Of a DNA stretch of 64,000 nucleotides, positions 7,531-17,043 are shown in pieces; the first letter of the stretch is position 1, and each line of letters starts with the position of its first letter. A program made the position numbers and the translations under genes. Where the stretch lies: positions 2,312,001 through 2,376,000 of the forward strand of contig NZ_CP089924.1 in the NCBI RefSeq assembly GCF_021284765.1, read 5' to 3'. The notes beneath the pieces are model-generated. The model did no database searches. It was not told the DNA's origin and saw only the letters and a list, made by a program, of their open reading frames with translations. This stretch comes from Lysobacter sp. 5GHs7-4. GTDB taxonomy: Bacteria; Pseudomonadota; Gammaproteobacteria; Xanthomonadales; Xanthomonadaceae.

Positions 7531-8718
7531 TCAGACCGCCATGCCCGCCGCATGCCCCGACGCCCAGGCCCACTGGAAGTTGTAGCCGCCCAGCCAGCCG
7601 GTCACGTCGACCACTTCGCCGACGAAATGCAAGCCCGGCACGCGCCGGGATTCCATGCTGCTGGACGACAGTTCGTCGGTGTCGACGCCGCCCAGTGTGA
7701 CTTCGGCGGTGCGGTAGCCCTCGGTGCCGCTGGCGACCAGGGGCCAGTCCTGCAGGGTCGCCGCCAGCTGCTTCAACTCCGGCGGCGTGTACTGCTTCAT
7801 CGGCTTGTTGCTCAGCCACAGCTCGCACAGACGCTGGGCGAAACGGCGCGGCATCGCATCGGACAGCACGGTCTTGAGCTCGGCCGCGGGGCGCTCGAGC
7901 TGCTGCGCGCGCAGCCAGTCGGCGGCGTCGTGGCCGGGCAACAGGTCCAGGCGCAGGTCGTCGCCGGGCTGCCAGTAGGACGAGATCTGCAGTATCGCCG
8001 GGCCGCTGACACCGCGGTGGGTGATCAGCATCTGGTTGCTGAAGCTGCGGCCGTTGCAGCGCGCGGTCACCGGCAGGGCGACGCCGCTGAGGTCGGCCAG
8101 GCGTTCCTGGTGCTTGCCGCTGAGGGTCAGCGGCACCAGCCCGGCGCGCGTGGGCAGCACGGTGTGGCCGAACTGGCGCGCCAGTTCGTAGCCGAAGCCG
8201 GTCGCGCCCATGCTGGGGATCGACAACGCGCCGGTGGCCACCACCAGCCGCGGCGCCGCGAACGCGCCGCGCGTGGTGTGCAAACGGAACGGCGCTTCCC
8301 CATCGGCATGCAGCACGCGCTCGACGCTGCACGAGGTTTCGATGCGCACGCCGGCGTCGGCGCATTCGTCCAGCAGCAGCTTCACGATCAGCTTCGACGA
8401 CACGTCGCAGAACAGCTGGCCGAGTTCCTTCTCGTGATAGGCGATGCCGTGGCGCTCGACCAGTTCGACGAAATCGGCCGGCGTGTAGCGCGCCAGCGCC
8501 GATTTGCAGTAATGCGGATTGGCCGAGATGAAATTGGCCGGGCCGGTGCCGGTGTTGGTGAAATTGCAGCGGCCGCCGCCCGACATCAGGATCTTCTTGC
8601 CGACGCGGTTGGCGTGTTCGACCACCAGCACGCGCTTGCCGCGCTGGCCGGCGGTCAGCGCACACATCAGGCCGGCGGCGCCGCCGCCGACGATCAGGAC
8701 GTCGTAAACCTCGGCCAT
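7531..8718 (-). CDS. HI0933/YhiN-family FAD-dependent oxidoreductase
   Basis: A 395-residue flavoprotein. The dinucleotide-binding motif VLIVGGGAAGLMCALTAGQR is at residues 8-27, followed by a charged VVEHANRVGKKILMSGGGRC segment characteristic of HI0933-like proteins. The C-terminus carries PGLHFVGEVVDVTGWLGGYN, the second FAD-contact motif, and QWAWASGHAAG. Full length. It starts 4 bp after the stop of yaeQ, so the two are probably co-transcribed. The physiological reaction of this family is not established. Confidence 0.92.
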   Translation of the reverse strand: MAEVYDVLIVGGGAAGLMCALTAGQRGKRVLVVEHANRVGKKILMSGGGRCNFTNTGTGPANFISANPHYCKSALARYTPADFVELVERHGIAYHEKELGQLFCDVSSKLIVKLLLDECADAGVRIETSCSVERVLHADGEAPFRLHTTRGAFAAPRLVVATGALSIPSMGATGFGYELARQFGHTVLPTRAGLVPLTLSGKHQERLADLSGVALPVTARCNGRSFSNQMLITHRGVSGPAILQISSYWQPGDDLRLDLLPGHDAADWLRAQQLERPAAELKTVLSDAMPRRFAQRLCELWLSNKPMKQYTPPELKQLAATLQDWPLVASGTEGYRTAEVTLGGVDTDELSSSSMESRRVPGLHFVGEVVDVTGWLGGYNFQWAWASGHAAGMAV

Positions 8719-8722
8719 GCGC

Positions 8723-9280
8723 TCAGGCGGCCTGCGCGCCCACGGCCAGGCGCACCGCCGGGGTCAGGGTGAGCGCGGCGCGGTCGTTGCTCAGCGCGAC
8801 TTCGCCGTCCTGGATCTGGCAGTCCAGGCGGAAGCTGCGCTCGACCATGGCGGCCATCGCCTCGACGGCGTCGGCGTCGATGTCGAGCACGGTGAGGTTT
8901 TTCAGGCGGCGCAGGCCGGCGGCGTTCTTGTCCCACCAGATATCGGCGGCGCGGCCGCCGTAGTTCACCACCACCACCTGACGCGCGCGCCCGCAGGCCT
9001 TGCGGATGCGCGACTCGTCGGGCTGGCCGACGTCGATCCACAGTTCGATGTCGCCCGTGTAGTCGCGCAGGCTCAGGTCCGGCTCGTCCTCGCTGCTCAG
9101 GCCGGGGCCGAACTCCAGCCGCTCCTGCGCGTGCAGGGCGAAGGCGAGCATGCGCACCATCAGCCGTTGCTGGGTTTCGGACGGATGCTGGGCCAAGGTC
9201 AGGGCATGGGCGGCGTAGTAATGCCGGTCCATATCGCTGATTTGCAGTTCGATCTTGACGATGGTGGCGTTGGGCGCCAT
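8723..9280 (-). CDS. yaeQ: YaeQ-family protein
   Basis: A 185-residue protein of the YaeQ family, which has a fold related to PD-(D/E)XK nucleases and has been linked genetically to RfaH-type transcription control; the exact role is unclear. Matching segments are KIELQISDMDRHYYAAHALT, RMLAFALHAQERLEFGPGLS, IELWIDVGQPDESRIRKACG and VVNYGGRAADIWW. ATG at 9280 gives the standard family length; the frame upstream overlaps the divergent pseudouridine synthase gene. It is followed at 4 bp by the HI0933-type flavoprotein gene. Confidence 0.93.
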   Translation of the reverse strand: MAPNATIVKIELQISDMDRHYYAAHALTLAQHPSETQQRLMVRMLAFALHAQERLEFGPGLSSEDEPDLSLRDYTGDIELWIDVGQPDESRIRKACGRARQVVVVNYGGRAADIWWDKNAAGLRRLKNLTVLDIDADAVEAMAAMVERSFRLDCQIQDGEVALSNDRAALTLTPAVRLAVGAQAA

Positions 9281-9370
9281 GGGCGGGCCTGAGCTGGGAA
9301 AAACAGCGCGCATTCTAGGCCCTGCGGGCGATCGCCGCCTGAGCGGGGCCGGCTGGGCGAGAATGCGCGC

Positions 9371-10255
9371 ATGTCGCCGCCCTCCGCCGCCACCGACGGC
9401 ATCGCCGCCAGCCGCCTGCAACTGCCGCCCGGTCCCTGGCAGACGCTGCTGGACGGCGTGTGCGCGCGGTTCCCGGCCATCGCCCGCGCGCAATGGCGCG
9501 AGCGCTTCGCGCGCGGGCGCGTGCTCGACGCGCAGGGGCGGGCGCTGGCCGCCGACATGCCGTATCGGGTCGGCATGGAAATCCGCTACTTCCGAGAGGT
9601 CGCCGCCGAGGCCGAGATTCCGTTCCAGGAACGCGTGCTGCATGCCGATGCGCACCTGATCGTGGTCGACAAGCCGCACTTCCTGCCGGTGACGCCGTCG
9701 GGCGGCTACGTCGAGCAGACCCTGCTGGCGCGGCTGGTGCGGCGCTACGGCAATCCCGATCTGGTGCCGCTGCACCGGCTGGATCGCGCCACCGCCGGCC
9801 TGGTGCTGTTCTCGGCCGATCCGCGCACGCGCGCGGCCTATCAGGCGCTGTTCCGCGAGCGCCGCATCGACAAGCGTTACGAGGCCCTGGCCGCGCCCTT
9901 GCCGCAGTACGCGTTTCCGCTGCAGCGGGCCACGCGGCTGGAGCCGGGCGAACCGTTCTTTCTCATGCGCGAAGCGCAGGGCGTGCCGAACAGCCTGACC
10001 CGGATCGAGGTGCTGGATCGCGGCGACACGCATTGGCGCTACGGTCTGGAGCCGGTCAGCGGACGCAAGCATCAGCTGCGCGTGCACATGGCCGCGGTGG
10101 GCGCGCCCATCCTCAACGACCCGTTCTATCCCTTGGCCGAACAGCGCAGCGCGGACGACTACGCGCGGCCGTTGAAACTGCTGGCGCGCTCGCTGGCCTT
10201 CGTCGATCCGCTGGACGGCGCGGAGCGGCGCTACGAGAGCAGTTACTCGCTTTGA
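9371..10255 (+). CDS. RluA-family pseudouridine synthase
   Basis: A 294-residue RNA pseudouridine synthase. The catalytic motif is HRLDRATAGL, with Asp138, and the RluA fold is supported by VVDKPHFLPVTPS (98-110), RIDKRYEALA and SGRKHQLRVHM. The first 85 residues resemble an S4-like region but are poorly conserved. It is divergent from yaeQ with 90 bp between. The RNA target (rRNA or tRNA position) cannot be assigned from sequence alone; similar proteins in proteobacteria are annotated only as RluA-like. Confidence 0.92.
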   Translation: MSPPSAATDGIAASRLQLPPGPWQTLLDGVCARFPAIARAQWRERFARGRVLDAQGRALAADMPYRVGMEIRYFREVAAEAEIPFQERVLHADAHLIVVDKPHFLPVTPSGGYVEQTLLARLVRRYGNPDLVPLHRLDRATAGLVLFSADPRTRAAYQALFRERRIDKRYEALAAPLPQYAFPLQRATRLEPGEPFFLMREAQGVPNSLTRIEVLDRGDTHWRYGLEPVSGRKHQLRVHMAAVGAPILNDPFYPLAEQRSADDYARPLKLLARSLAFVDPLDGAERRYESSYSL

Positions 10256-10402
10256 GCGGAACCGCAGCGTGCCGGCGCTGGCGCGCCGCTCCTACCCTAG
10301 ATGCCGGGTGGAGCGGTGCGTGTCGCGCTGCGGCAACGGCTCGCGTCGAATTTTGCGATGGCGGCCAAGGCCGCTTCGGGGCAGGTGCGGCGCAACGCGG
10401 CT

Positions 10403-11158
10403 TCACACCCACTCGCGCGAGGGCAGGGTGTAACGCCGCTGCGGCCGCCCGACCAGGTCGAGGAAGTTGTTGAATACCGCGTCGGCGCGCTGCTGCATGC
10501 CGGCGATGTGCTCGGCGGTGTGGGCGCGGATCGCGGCCTCGCTGGTGTCGTGGCCGAGTTCGGCCAGCTCCTGCCGGTAGGCCGGGTTGGCCAGCCAGCG
10601 CTCGATCAGCGGCACGTCCATTTCCAGGTGGAACTGAAAACCGTAGGCGTTGTCGCCCCAGCGGAACGCCTGCTGCTCGCAGCCGTCGGTGCGCGCCAGA
10701 TGCGTCGCGCCTTGCGGTACCTCGAAGCTGTAGCGGTGCCATTGGAACACCGGCGCGCTTTCGGCCAGCGGCGCCAGCACCGGATCGGCGCGGCCCGGTT
10801 CGGTCGCATGCAGCGGGTACCAGCCGATCTCGGGCTGGTGGTGGCGCCGCACCGGCGCGCCCAGCACGTGCGCGAGCAGCTGCGCGCCCAGGCAGATGCC
10901 CAGCACCGGCTTGCCCTGTTCCAGCATGCGTTCGATCGCCAGCAGCTCGGTGCGCAGGTGCGGACGCTGGGCCTGATCCTCGACGTTCATCGGCCCGCCC
11001 AGCACGATCAGGCCGCGGTAGCGGTCGACGTTGGGCTGGGCCTGCGGGTCGCGTTCGAAATTGGTGAAGCGGATGCGGTGCCCGCGACGGCGGATCAACG
11101 GGTCCAGCGTGCCCAGCGGCTCGGCGGCGACGTGTTGGAAGACCAGGATGCGGGGCAT
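10403..11158 (-). CDS. Class I glutamine amidotransferase
   Basis: A 251-residue GATase1-like protein. The nucleophile elbow is GICLGAQLLA with Cys89, and the catalytic His/Glu pair is in FQFHLEM (His177, Glu179). It resembles stand-alone GuaA-like amidotransferases rather than a synthase subunit, so it may hydrolyse glutamine or a gamma-glutamyl amide for an unknown acceptor. ATG at 11158 starts directly with the first strand (MPRILVFQHV). Flanked by repeat DNA on the 5' side; no operon partner. Confidence 0.9.
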   Translation of the reverse strand: MPRILVFQHVAAEPLGTLDPLIRRRGHRIRFTNFERDPQAQPNVDRYRGLIVLGGPMNVEDQAQRPHLRTELLAIERMLEQGKPVLGICLGAQLLAHVLGAPVRRHHQPEIGWYPLHATEPGRADPVLAPLAESAPVFQWHRYSFEVPQGATHLARTDGCEQQAFRWGDNAYGFQFHLEMDVPLIERWLANPAYRQELAELGHDTSEAAIRAHTAEHIAGMQQRADAVFNNFLDLVGRPQRRYTLPSREWV

Positions 11159-11294
11159 GGGGCGGCGAGGCGGCGGCTTACCTGCCGACTATGCCAAAGC
11201 CGGGGCGTCTGAGGCGGCATTGCCCTTATGACGATTGGTTGGTTGTGCGATTCGGGCAGGCCGCCTAAGGGCCAGATGAATCCAAAAGCTGCTG

Positions 11295-11474
11295 CGGCTT
11301 CAGCCCCTCTCCCACTTGCGGCGCCCGAAGCGTGTGCACGGCTGAGAGGGGGGAGGGACGCGTGGCATCGGACTGACGTCGATACCCGCGCTTCGCGCGC
11401 CCTCATCCGCCCTTCGGGCACCTTCTCAGCCTTGCACACGCTTCGGGCGCCGCCAGCGGGAGAAGGGAACTGCC
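11295..11474. repeat. MITE-like long inverted repeat
   Basis: Two arms, 11318-11347 and 11424-11453, are inverted copies with 29 of 30 positions identical (core gcgcccgaagcgtgtgca). Outer parts keep similarity (cccctctccc versus gggagaaggg). Together with 11159-11294, which has no gene-like content, it fills the 316-bp gap between the amidotransferase and helicase genes. No transposase is seen, so this would be a non-autonomous element if mobile. Confidence 0.7.
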
Positions 11475-13541
11475 TCAGCGCGGATCGCGCGGCTTGAACG
11501 GCTTGCGCGGGCCGGCGCCGTGCGGCTTGCCGCCAGCGGGGCGCGGGCCGCCTGGGCCGCGAGACGCGCCAGGACCGCCGGGACGACGGCCGCGGCCGCC
11601 TTCGCTGTCGCCGGGTTCGGCGCGTGCGATGCGCAGCGGCTGGCCGGCCACGCGCACCTTCTTCAGGTGCTCCATCAGCTCGCGCGGCATGCCTTCGGGC
11701 AGGTCGACCAGGGTGTAGTCGTCGCGGATGTCGATGCGGCCGATGTAGCGGCTTTCCAGGTCGGCTTCGTTGGCGATCGCGCCGACGATGTTGCCCGGCT
11801 GCACGCCGTGGCTGTGGCCGACCTCGATGCGGAAGGTCTCCATGCCGACCTCGGCGCCGGCTTGCGGCGGACGCGGCGCGCGGTCGCGCTCGATGCGCGG
11901 CGCGGGCGCCTCGTCGTCGAAGAACGATTCGGCGGTGTTGACCGAGCGCTGCGGCGAGGGCGGGGTGAACTGGCGCGCCTCGTGGCGGTGCGCGGGCGGC
12001 GCCTCGTCGCGCGGCGTGTAACCGGCGTCGCGCGGCGGGCGCGCTTCGGCACGCGGGTGCTCGCGGCGATGGGCGCCGGCGTTGGACGCGTTGTCGCGCT
12101 CGACGAACTTGCGCGTGGCGGCGCCACGGTGCTCGCGCGGACCGTCGCGCTCCTCGCGCTGGTAGCGCTGCGCGGCCGGCGGCGGGGTCAGCAGCAGCGG
12201 GTTGTCGCCCTGCACCAGCTTGGCCAGCGCGGCGGCGATTTCGACCGCAGGCACGTTCTTCTCGCGCTCGTAGCGCTCGACCATGTCGCGGAACAGGCTG
12301 AGGTCGCTGCTTTCCAGGGCGTCGCTGATGCGGCCCAGGAAGCGCGACACGCGCTGTTCGTTGACGGTCTCGACGCTGGGCAGCTCCATCGGCTCGATCG
12401 GCTGGCGCGTGGCGCGTTCGATCGCGCGCAGCATGCCGCGCTCGCGCGGGGTCACGAACAGGATCGCCTCGCCCTTGCGGCCGGCGCGGCCGGTGCGGCC
12501 GATGCGGTGGACGTAGCTTTCGGTGTCGTAGGGGATGTCGTAGTTCAGCACGTGGCTGATGCGCTCCACGTCCAGGCCGCGCGCGGCCACGTCGGTGGCG
12601 ACCAGCACGTCGATCTTGCCGTCCTTGAGGTTCTGGATGGTCTTCTCGCGCTGCGCCTGCTGCACGTCGCCGTTGATGGCAGCGGCGGAAATGCCCCTGG
12701 CGGAGAGCTTCTCGGCCAGTTCCTCGGTGCCCAGCTTGGTGCGCGAGAACACGATCATGGCGTCGAAGCTTTCGGCTTCGAGGATGCGGGTCAGCGCGTC
12801 GAGCTTGTGCACGCCGCTGACCGACCAGTAACGCTGGCGGATGTTGGCGGCGGTGGCGGTCTTGGCCTTGATCGCGATCTCGACCGGCTGCTTCAGGTAG
12901 GTCTGGGCGATGCGCTTGATCGGCGCCGGCATGGTCGCCGAGAACAGCGCGACCTGGCGCGATTCCGGGGTCTTCTTGAGGACGTTCTCGACGTCGTCGA
13001 TGAAGCCCATGCGCAGCATTTCGTCGGCTTCGTCCAGCACCAGGCAGCGCAGTTCCGACAGATCCAGCGAGCCGCGTTCGAGGTGGTCGATCACGCGGCC
13101 CGGGGTGCCCACCACCACCTGCACGCCGCGCTTGAGCGCCTGCAGCTGCGGGTAGTAGCTCTGGCCGCCGTAGATCGGCAGCACGTGGAAGCCCGGCAGG
13201 TGGGTGGCGTACTTCTGGAACGCCTCGGCCACCTGGATCGCCAGCTCGCGCGTCGGCGCCAGCACCAGCGCCTGCGGCTTGAAGCGCTTGGGGTCGATCT
13301 GGGCCAGGATCGGCAGCGCGAACGCGGCGGTCTTGCCGGTGCCGGTCTGGGCCTGGCCGAGCACGTCGCGGCCTTCCAGCAGCGGCGGGATGGTGGCGGC
13401 CTGGATCGGCGAGGGCGACTCGTAGCCGACGTCGGCCAGGGCGCGCAGCAGCGGCTCGGACAGGGCGAGGTCGGTGAATTTCAGGCCCGGGCTGTCGGGG
13501 GTGGAACTTGCGGTGTCGGAACTGGGCGTCTCGGCGCTCAT
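11475..13541 (-). CDS. deaD: DEAD-box RNA helicase DeaD/CsdA
   Basis: A 688-residue ATP-dependent RNA helicase acting in ribosome assembly and RNA decay, especially in the cold. Motifs: Walker A AQTGTGKT (64-71), PTREL (96-100), DEAD (170-173), SAT (201-203), HRIGRTGR (345-352). A DbpA-like RNA-binding domain follows near 565-640 (FRIEVGHSHGVQPGNIVGAI), then a Gly/Arg/Pro-rich tail. Between the core and that domain is a disordered Arg/Glu-rich stretch. ATG at 13541 precedes a short Ser/Thr-rich leader and then the Q-motif region; longer frames add only non-conserved residues. Confidence 0.96.
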   Translation of the reverse strand: MSAETPSSDTASSTPDSPGLKFTDLALSEPLLRALADVGYESPSPIQAATIPPLLEGRDVLGQAQTGTGKTAAFALPILAQIDPKRFKPQALVLAPTRELAIQVAEAFQKYATHLPGFHVLPIYGGQSYYPQLQALKRGVQVVVGTPGRVIDHLERGSLDLSELRCLVLDEADEMLRMGFIDDVENVLKKTPESRQVALFSATMPAPIKRIAQTYLKQPVEIAIKAKTATAANIRQRYWSVSGVHKLDALTRILEAESFDAMIVFSRTKLGTEELAEKLSARGISAAAINGDVQQAQREKTIQNLKDGKIDVLVATDVAARGLDVERISHVLNYDIPYDTESYVHRIGRTGRAGRKGEAILFVTPRERGMLRAIERATRQPIEPMELPSVETVNEQRVSRFLGRISDALESSDLSLFRDMVERYEREKNVPAVEIAAALAKLVQGDNPLLLTPPPAAQRYQREERDGPREHRGAATRKFVERDNASNAGAHRREHPRAEARPPRDAGYTPRDEAPPAHRHEARQFTPPSPQRSVNTAESFFDDEAPAPRIERDRAPRPPQAGAEVGMETFRIEVGHSHGVQPGNIVGAIANEADLESRYIGRIDIRDDYTLVDLPEGMPRELMEHLKKVRVAGQPLRIARAEPGDSEGGRGRRPGGPGASRGPGGPRPAGGKPHGAGPRKPFKPRDPR

Positions 13542-13884
13542 GGGGCGGCTCGGCAGCGCCGGCGGAGGCCGGTCGGAAGACCGCACAGTGTACCGGACGC
13601 GGGTGGAGTACCGGCTCAACGCGGCGGAAATCGCCGGGAAAACCGCCCATTCAGGCGCCGTGGCGGGGTTCGGGCTGAATCCGCGTTCAGGTCCGCTGGG
13701 GCGGATGCGGGGATTTGCGCGAGTCGGCGCCGGGTGAGGAGTGGAGAGGCAAAAGCGAATCTCCCCCAACCCCTCTTTTGCAAAGAGGGGAGCCAAGCGG
13801 TTTGGCGGCCGGTGCCGGGGTGTCGGCCGAGGCCAGAAACGAGTCGCCCCGGCTCTCTTCAGGGCAGCGCAGCGTCGGAGCGAC
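13542..13884. other. 343-bp gap upstream of deaD and after the amidohydrolase
   Basis: No gene is supported. It contains the deaD leader and promoter region on the minus strand and a 21-bp hairpin cccctcttttgcaaagaggg at 13770-13790, which belongs to the cccct/tttg dispersed family. On the minus strand this hairpin lies downstream of the deaD start, outside the coding region, and could also act as a terminator-like stem for the amidohydrolase side, but no T-run follows. I see no defined promoter. Confidence 0.6.
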
Positions 13885-15261
13885 TTAGCGCGTGCGCGCG
13901 TCCTTCTCGACCTTGCCGTCTTTCATCACGAACTCGACCCGCTTGAGCACCGTCACGTCTTGCAGCGGATCGCCGCTGACCGCGATCAGGTCGGCGCGCT
14001 TGCCCGGCTCCAGGCTGCCGACCTGGTCGGCCAGGCCCAGCAGATCGGCGGCGTTGACGGTGGCGGCCTGGATCGCCTGCGGCGCGGTCATGCCGTGGGC
14101 GACCATGAGCTCGAATTCGTCGGCGTTGCGGCCGTGCAGGCTGACGCCGGCATCGGTGCCGAAGGCGATCTTGACCCCGGCCGGCACCGCCGCCTCCAGC
14201 GACTTGCCGGTGATGCCGATGCGCCATTCGATCTTGGCCCGCACCTCGCCGGTGTAGGCCTGTGGGTTGTTGGCCAGACGCTCCTTGTAGCCATTGACCG
14301 TCGACAGCGTGGGCACGTAGTAGGCGCCGGTCTTGCGGAACAGGGCGATGTCCTCGCGATCGAGCAAGGTGCCGTGCTCGATCGAATCCGCGCCCGCGCG
14401 CAGCGCCACCGCGATGCCGTCGGCGCCGTGCGCGTGCACCGCGACCTTCTTGCGGTACAGGTGCGCGGTTTCGACGATGGCGCGCGCCTCGTCGTCGAAC
14501 ATCTGCTGGCCCAGGCCCGCGCCGATACGGCTGTTGACGCCGCCGGTGGTGGCGATCTTGATCACGTCGACACCGCGCGCGACCTGGCGCCGCACCGCGC
14601 GGCGGCAGTCGTCGGCGCCGTCGCAGGTGTTGCCGTGCGCGGACAAGGCGGCGTGCAGTTCCTCGCGGAAGCCCAGGGTCGGGTCCATGTGGCCGGAGGT
14701 GGTGGAAATCGCCGAGCCGGCATCGACGATGCGCGGCCCCGGCAGCTTGCCGGCCGCGACCGCGTCGCGCAGGGCCAACGTCACGCCGTCGTCGTCGCCG
14801 AGGTTGCGCACCGTGGTGAAGCCGGCATGCAGGGTCTTGCGCGCGTTCACCGCCGCCTCGTAAGCGTGATCGGCAACGCCGTTGGCGACGCTGTCCAACT
14901 GGCCTTCGACGCCGGCCTTGTCCGAGGTCAGGTGCACATGGCTGTCGATCAGGCCCGGCAGCACGTAGCGGTCGCGCAGATCGATCACCGCCGCGTCCGC
15001 GGGCGCGCCGGTGAAGGCGCTGGCGTCCAGATGGCCGTCGCGCACGGCTTCGACGCGGCCGTTGCGCAGCAACAAGGTGCTGGCGCCGCGCGGCGCCTGG
15101 CCGGGGCGGTCGAGCAGGTGGCCGGCGTGGATCAGGGTCCAGTCGGCGTTCTGCGCGAACGCGGCCAGCGGCAGGGCGGCGAGCACCGCCGCGGCGAGCG
15201 CGGCCGGCAGGCGCCGCGCGGAGAGTCGGGACAGGGGGCGGCGGCGCACGCTGTGGCTCAT
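13885..15261 (-). CDS. Exported amidohydrolase (imidazolonepropionase-like)
   Basis: A 458-residue metal-dependent hydrolase of the amidohydrolase superfamily with an N-terminal export signal (residues 1-36, ending AAFAQ). Metal ligands include DSHVHLTSD with His108 and His110; GTDAGVSLHGRN carries the late Asp. The imidazolonepropionase/prolidase-like subgroup is suggested by the GADSIEHGT and AVHAHGADG motifs. ATG at 15261 is chosen over 15315, because it places the signal peptide correctly. Substrate unknown; Xaa-Pro or peptide-derived amides are common for exported relatives. Confidence 0.88.
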   Translation of the reverse strand: MSHSVRRRPLSRLSARRLPAALAAAVLAALPLAAFAQNADWTLIHAGHLLDRPGQAPRGASTLLLRNGRVEAVRDGHLDASAFTGAPADAAVIDLRDRYVLPGLIDSHVHLTSDKAGVEGQLDSVANGVADHAYEAAVNARKTLHAGFTTVRNLGDDDGVTLALRDAVAAGKLPGPRIVDAGSAISTTSGHMDPTLGFREELHAALSAHGNTCDGADDCRRAVRRQVARGVDVIKIATTGGVNSRIGAGLGQQMFDDEARAIVETAHLYRKKVAVHAHGADGIAVALRAGADSIEHGTLLDREDIALFRKTGAYYVPTLSTVNGYKERLANNPQAYTGEVRAKIEWRIGITGKSLEAAVPAGVKIAFGTDAGVSLHGRNADEFELMVAHGMTAPQAIQAATVNAADLLGLADQVGSLEPGKRADLIAVSGDPLQDVTVLKRVEFVMKDGKVEKDARTR

Positions 15262-15348
15262 CGGGTCGGGTCTCGAGGGCACGAAGTCCCGAGCATACCC
15301 GCGAAGCTGCGACACGGCGCCAGTGCCGCTGCGGCCTACCCGTCCCCG

Positions 15349-15452
15349 TTATTCCGGCGAAAGCCGGAACCCGATCGCTCCTCGCTTTGAGCGAGCGTCC
15401 GGAGCACGCGCAAGCAAAAGTCAAAATGGGTTCCGGCTTCCGCCGGAATGAC
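15349..15452. repeat. Inverted pair of REP-like palindromes
   Basis: The arms 15349-15372 (attccggcgaaagccggaa) and 15428-15452 (ggttccggcttccgccggaa) are inverted copies, each internally palindromic, separated by 55 bp. It sits between two minus-strand genes. This is the common bacterial palindromic REP arrangement; no linked REP transposase is visible in the window. Confidence 0.75.
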
Positions 15453-15500
15453 GCTTGGGGGGAGCGACGGTGGGTGGAGCGACGCCGGCGTGGATTCGCT

Positions 15501-15974
15501 TCAGCGCGGCCGTTGCGCGAGCCAGCGGTCGAGCTGGTTGGCGAAGGCCTGGCGGTCGCGCGCGTGGAACACCGGCGGACCTCCGGTCTGCACCCCGGCG
15601 CCGCGCAGCTCGTCCATGAAATTGCGCATCGACAGGCGCTGGGCGATGTTGTCGGCGGTGTAGAGATCGCCGCGCGGGTTCAGCGCGATCGCGCCTTTTT
15701 CCAGCACCAGCGCGGCCAGCGGGATGTCCTGGGTGACCACCAGGTCGCCGTGCGCGACCCGCTGCACGATCTCGTTGTCGGCCACGTCCAGGCCGGACGG
15801 CACCTGGATCGCGCGCACGTAGCGCGAGCCGGGCGTGCGCAGCCATTGATTGGCGACCAGGGTCACCTGGATGCGCGCGCGATCGGCGGCGCGGAACAGG
15901 ATCTCGCGGATCACGCCCGGGCAGGCGTCGGCATCGACCCAGATCTGGGCGGCGGGGGCGGGGGTGTCGGTCAA
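15501..15974 (-). CDS. YaiI/YqxD (DUF188) family protein
   Basis: A 157-residue DUF188 protein. Characteristic text: [20 protein letters not shown], then [31 protein letters not shown], then [19 protein letters not shown]. The YaiI family is widespread and NYN/PIN-like, so an RNase activity is plausible but unproven here. The start appears to be TTG at 15974, as no ATG is near the conserved [10 protein letters not shown] block. A shorter reading would remove conserved residues. Confidence 0.9.
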   Translation of the reverse strand: MTDTPAPAAQIWVDADACPGVIREILFRAADRARIQVTLVANQWLRTPGSRYVRAIQVPSGLDVADNEIVQRVAHGDLVVTQDIPLAALVLEKGAIALNPRGDLYTADNIAQRLSMRNFMDELRGAGVQTGGPPVFHARDRQAFANQLDRWLAQRPR

Positions 15975-16078
15975 GGCGGGAGGGGCGTGCGGCCGGGGCG
16001 GCCAGGGCCGGGCGGGCGATGGCCGGCGCTCGTCGAGGCAGGCGGGGCGGCCAGGGCCGCCTACGCCCGCGCGGCGGC

Positions 16079-16249
16079 TCAGCGGTCGTTGCGCCCGCTG
16101 CCGGATTCGTCGGTATCGGGCTTATCGGACGCGCCGGAGGGATTGGCGCTGTCCTTGGCGGCGGCCTTCTTGGCGGCCTTTTCGTCCTGCTTCTTCTTCT
16201 TGGCGATCTCGCGCTGGCGCTTCTCGAACGAATAATTGGGCTTGGCCAT
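16079..16249 (-). CDS. Short Lys-rich charged protein
   Basis: A 56-residue hydrophilic protein, [20 protein letters not shown] followed by a KKAAAK segment and an acidic/serine tail. The opening is a recurring small-protein start in Xanthomonadaceae and related gamma-proteobacteria. It resembles short RNA- or ribosome-associated charged proteins, but no function is known to me. ATG at 16249 has a plausible leader and the gene is divergent from the GST gene 115 bp away. Confidence 0.78.
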   Translation of the reverse strand: MAKPNYSFEKRQREIAKKKKQDEKAAKKAAAKDSANPSGASDKPDTDESGSGRNDR

Positions 16250-16364
16250 GGATGGCGATCTCGATGTGGAATGCCGCCAGTCTAGGCCATGCGCGCCTCG
16301 CGCAACGAATCGCGTACACGCGGCGGCGGCTACCATGGGCGCCGACCCCACCGCGCAGGCCGCC

Positions 16365-17042
16365 ATGATCCGCGTCCACCACCTCAATAATTCGCGCTCG
16401 CAGCGCGTGCTGTGGCTGCTGGAAGAGCTGGCGCTGCCTTACGAGGTGGTGCGCTACCAGCGCGACGCCCAGACCATGCTGGCGCCGCCGGAACTGCGCC
16501 AGGTGCACCCGCTGGGCAAATCGCCGGTGCTGGAGGACCAGGGGCGGATCCTGGCCGAATCGGCCGCGATCCTGGAATACCTGGCCGAGCGCTACGACAG
16601 CGACCACCGTTTTTCGCCGCCCGCCGCTCCGGCGGATGCGTCCGAACGCCTGCGCTGCCGCTACTGGCTGCACTACGCCGAAGGTTCGGCGATGCCGCCG
16701 CTGCTGCTGAGCCTGGTGTTCGCGCGCCTGAAGCGCGCGCCGATGCCGTTTTTCGCCAAGCCGGTCGCGCGCGGCATCGCCGACAAGGCGATGGCGGCCT
16801 TCGTCGGACCGCAGCTGAAACTGCACCTGGACTACATCGAGGCCGAACTCGGCCGCCACGAATGGTTCGCCGGCGAGCGCTTCGGCATCGCCGACATCCA
16901 GATGAGCTTTCCGGTCGAGGCCGCGGTCGCGCGCGTGGGCGGCGAGCGCCCGCGCATGCGCGCCTTCCTCGAGCGCATCCATGCCCGTCCGGCCTACCAG
17001 CGCGCGCTGGAGCGCGGCGGTCCGTTCGACCTGATGAGCTGA
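16365..17042 (+). CDS. Glutathione S-transferase family protein
   Basis: A 225-residue GST. The N-terminal thioredoxin-like domain reads [20 protein letters not shown] with a Ser in the catalytic region and [24 protein letters not shown] (the GSH-binding cis-Pro and ES(A) motif). The C-terminal helical domain includes [19 protein letters not shown] at 16365 is favoured over ATG at 16335, because the strand begins within a few residues. It is followed after 1 bp by selO and probably co-transcribed. Substrate unknown. Confidence 0.9.
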   Translation: MIRVHHLNNSRSQRVLWLLEELALPYEVVRYQRDAQTMLAPPELRQVHPLGKSPVLEDQGRILAESAAILEYLAERYDSDHRFSPPAAPADASERLRCRYWLHYAEGSAMPPLLLSLVFARLKRAPMPFFAKPVARGIADKAMAAFVGPQLKLHLDYIEAELGRHEWFAGERFGIADIQMSFPVEAAVARVGGERPRMRAFLERIHARPAYQRALERGGPFDLMS

Positions 17043-17043
17043 C

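Noticed and set aside
11520..13946. 808-residue frame on the plus strand
   Set aside because: It is antisense to deaD and reflects high GC with few stop codons; composition is Ala/Val/His/Asp-heavy and lacks motifs.
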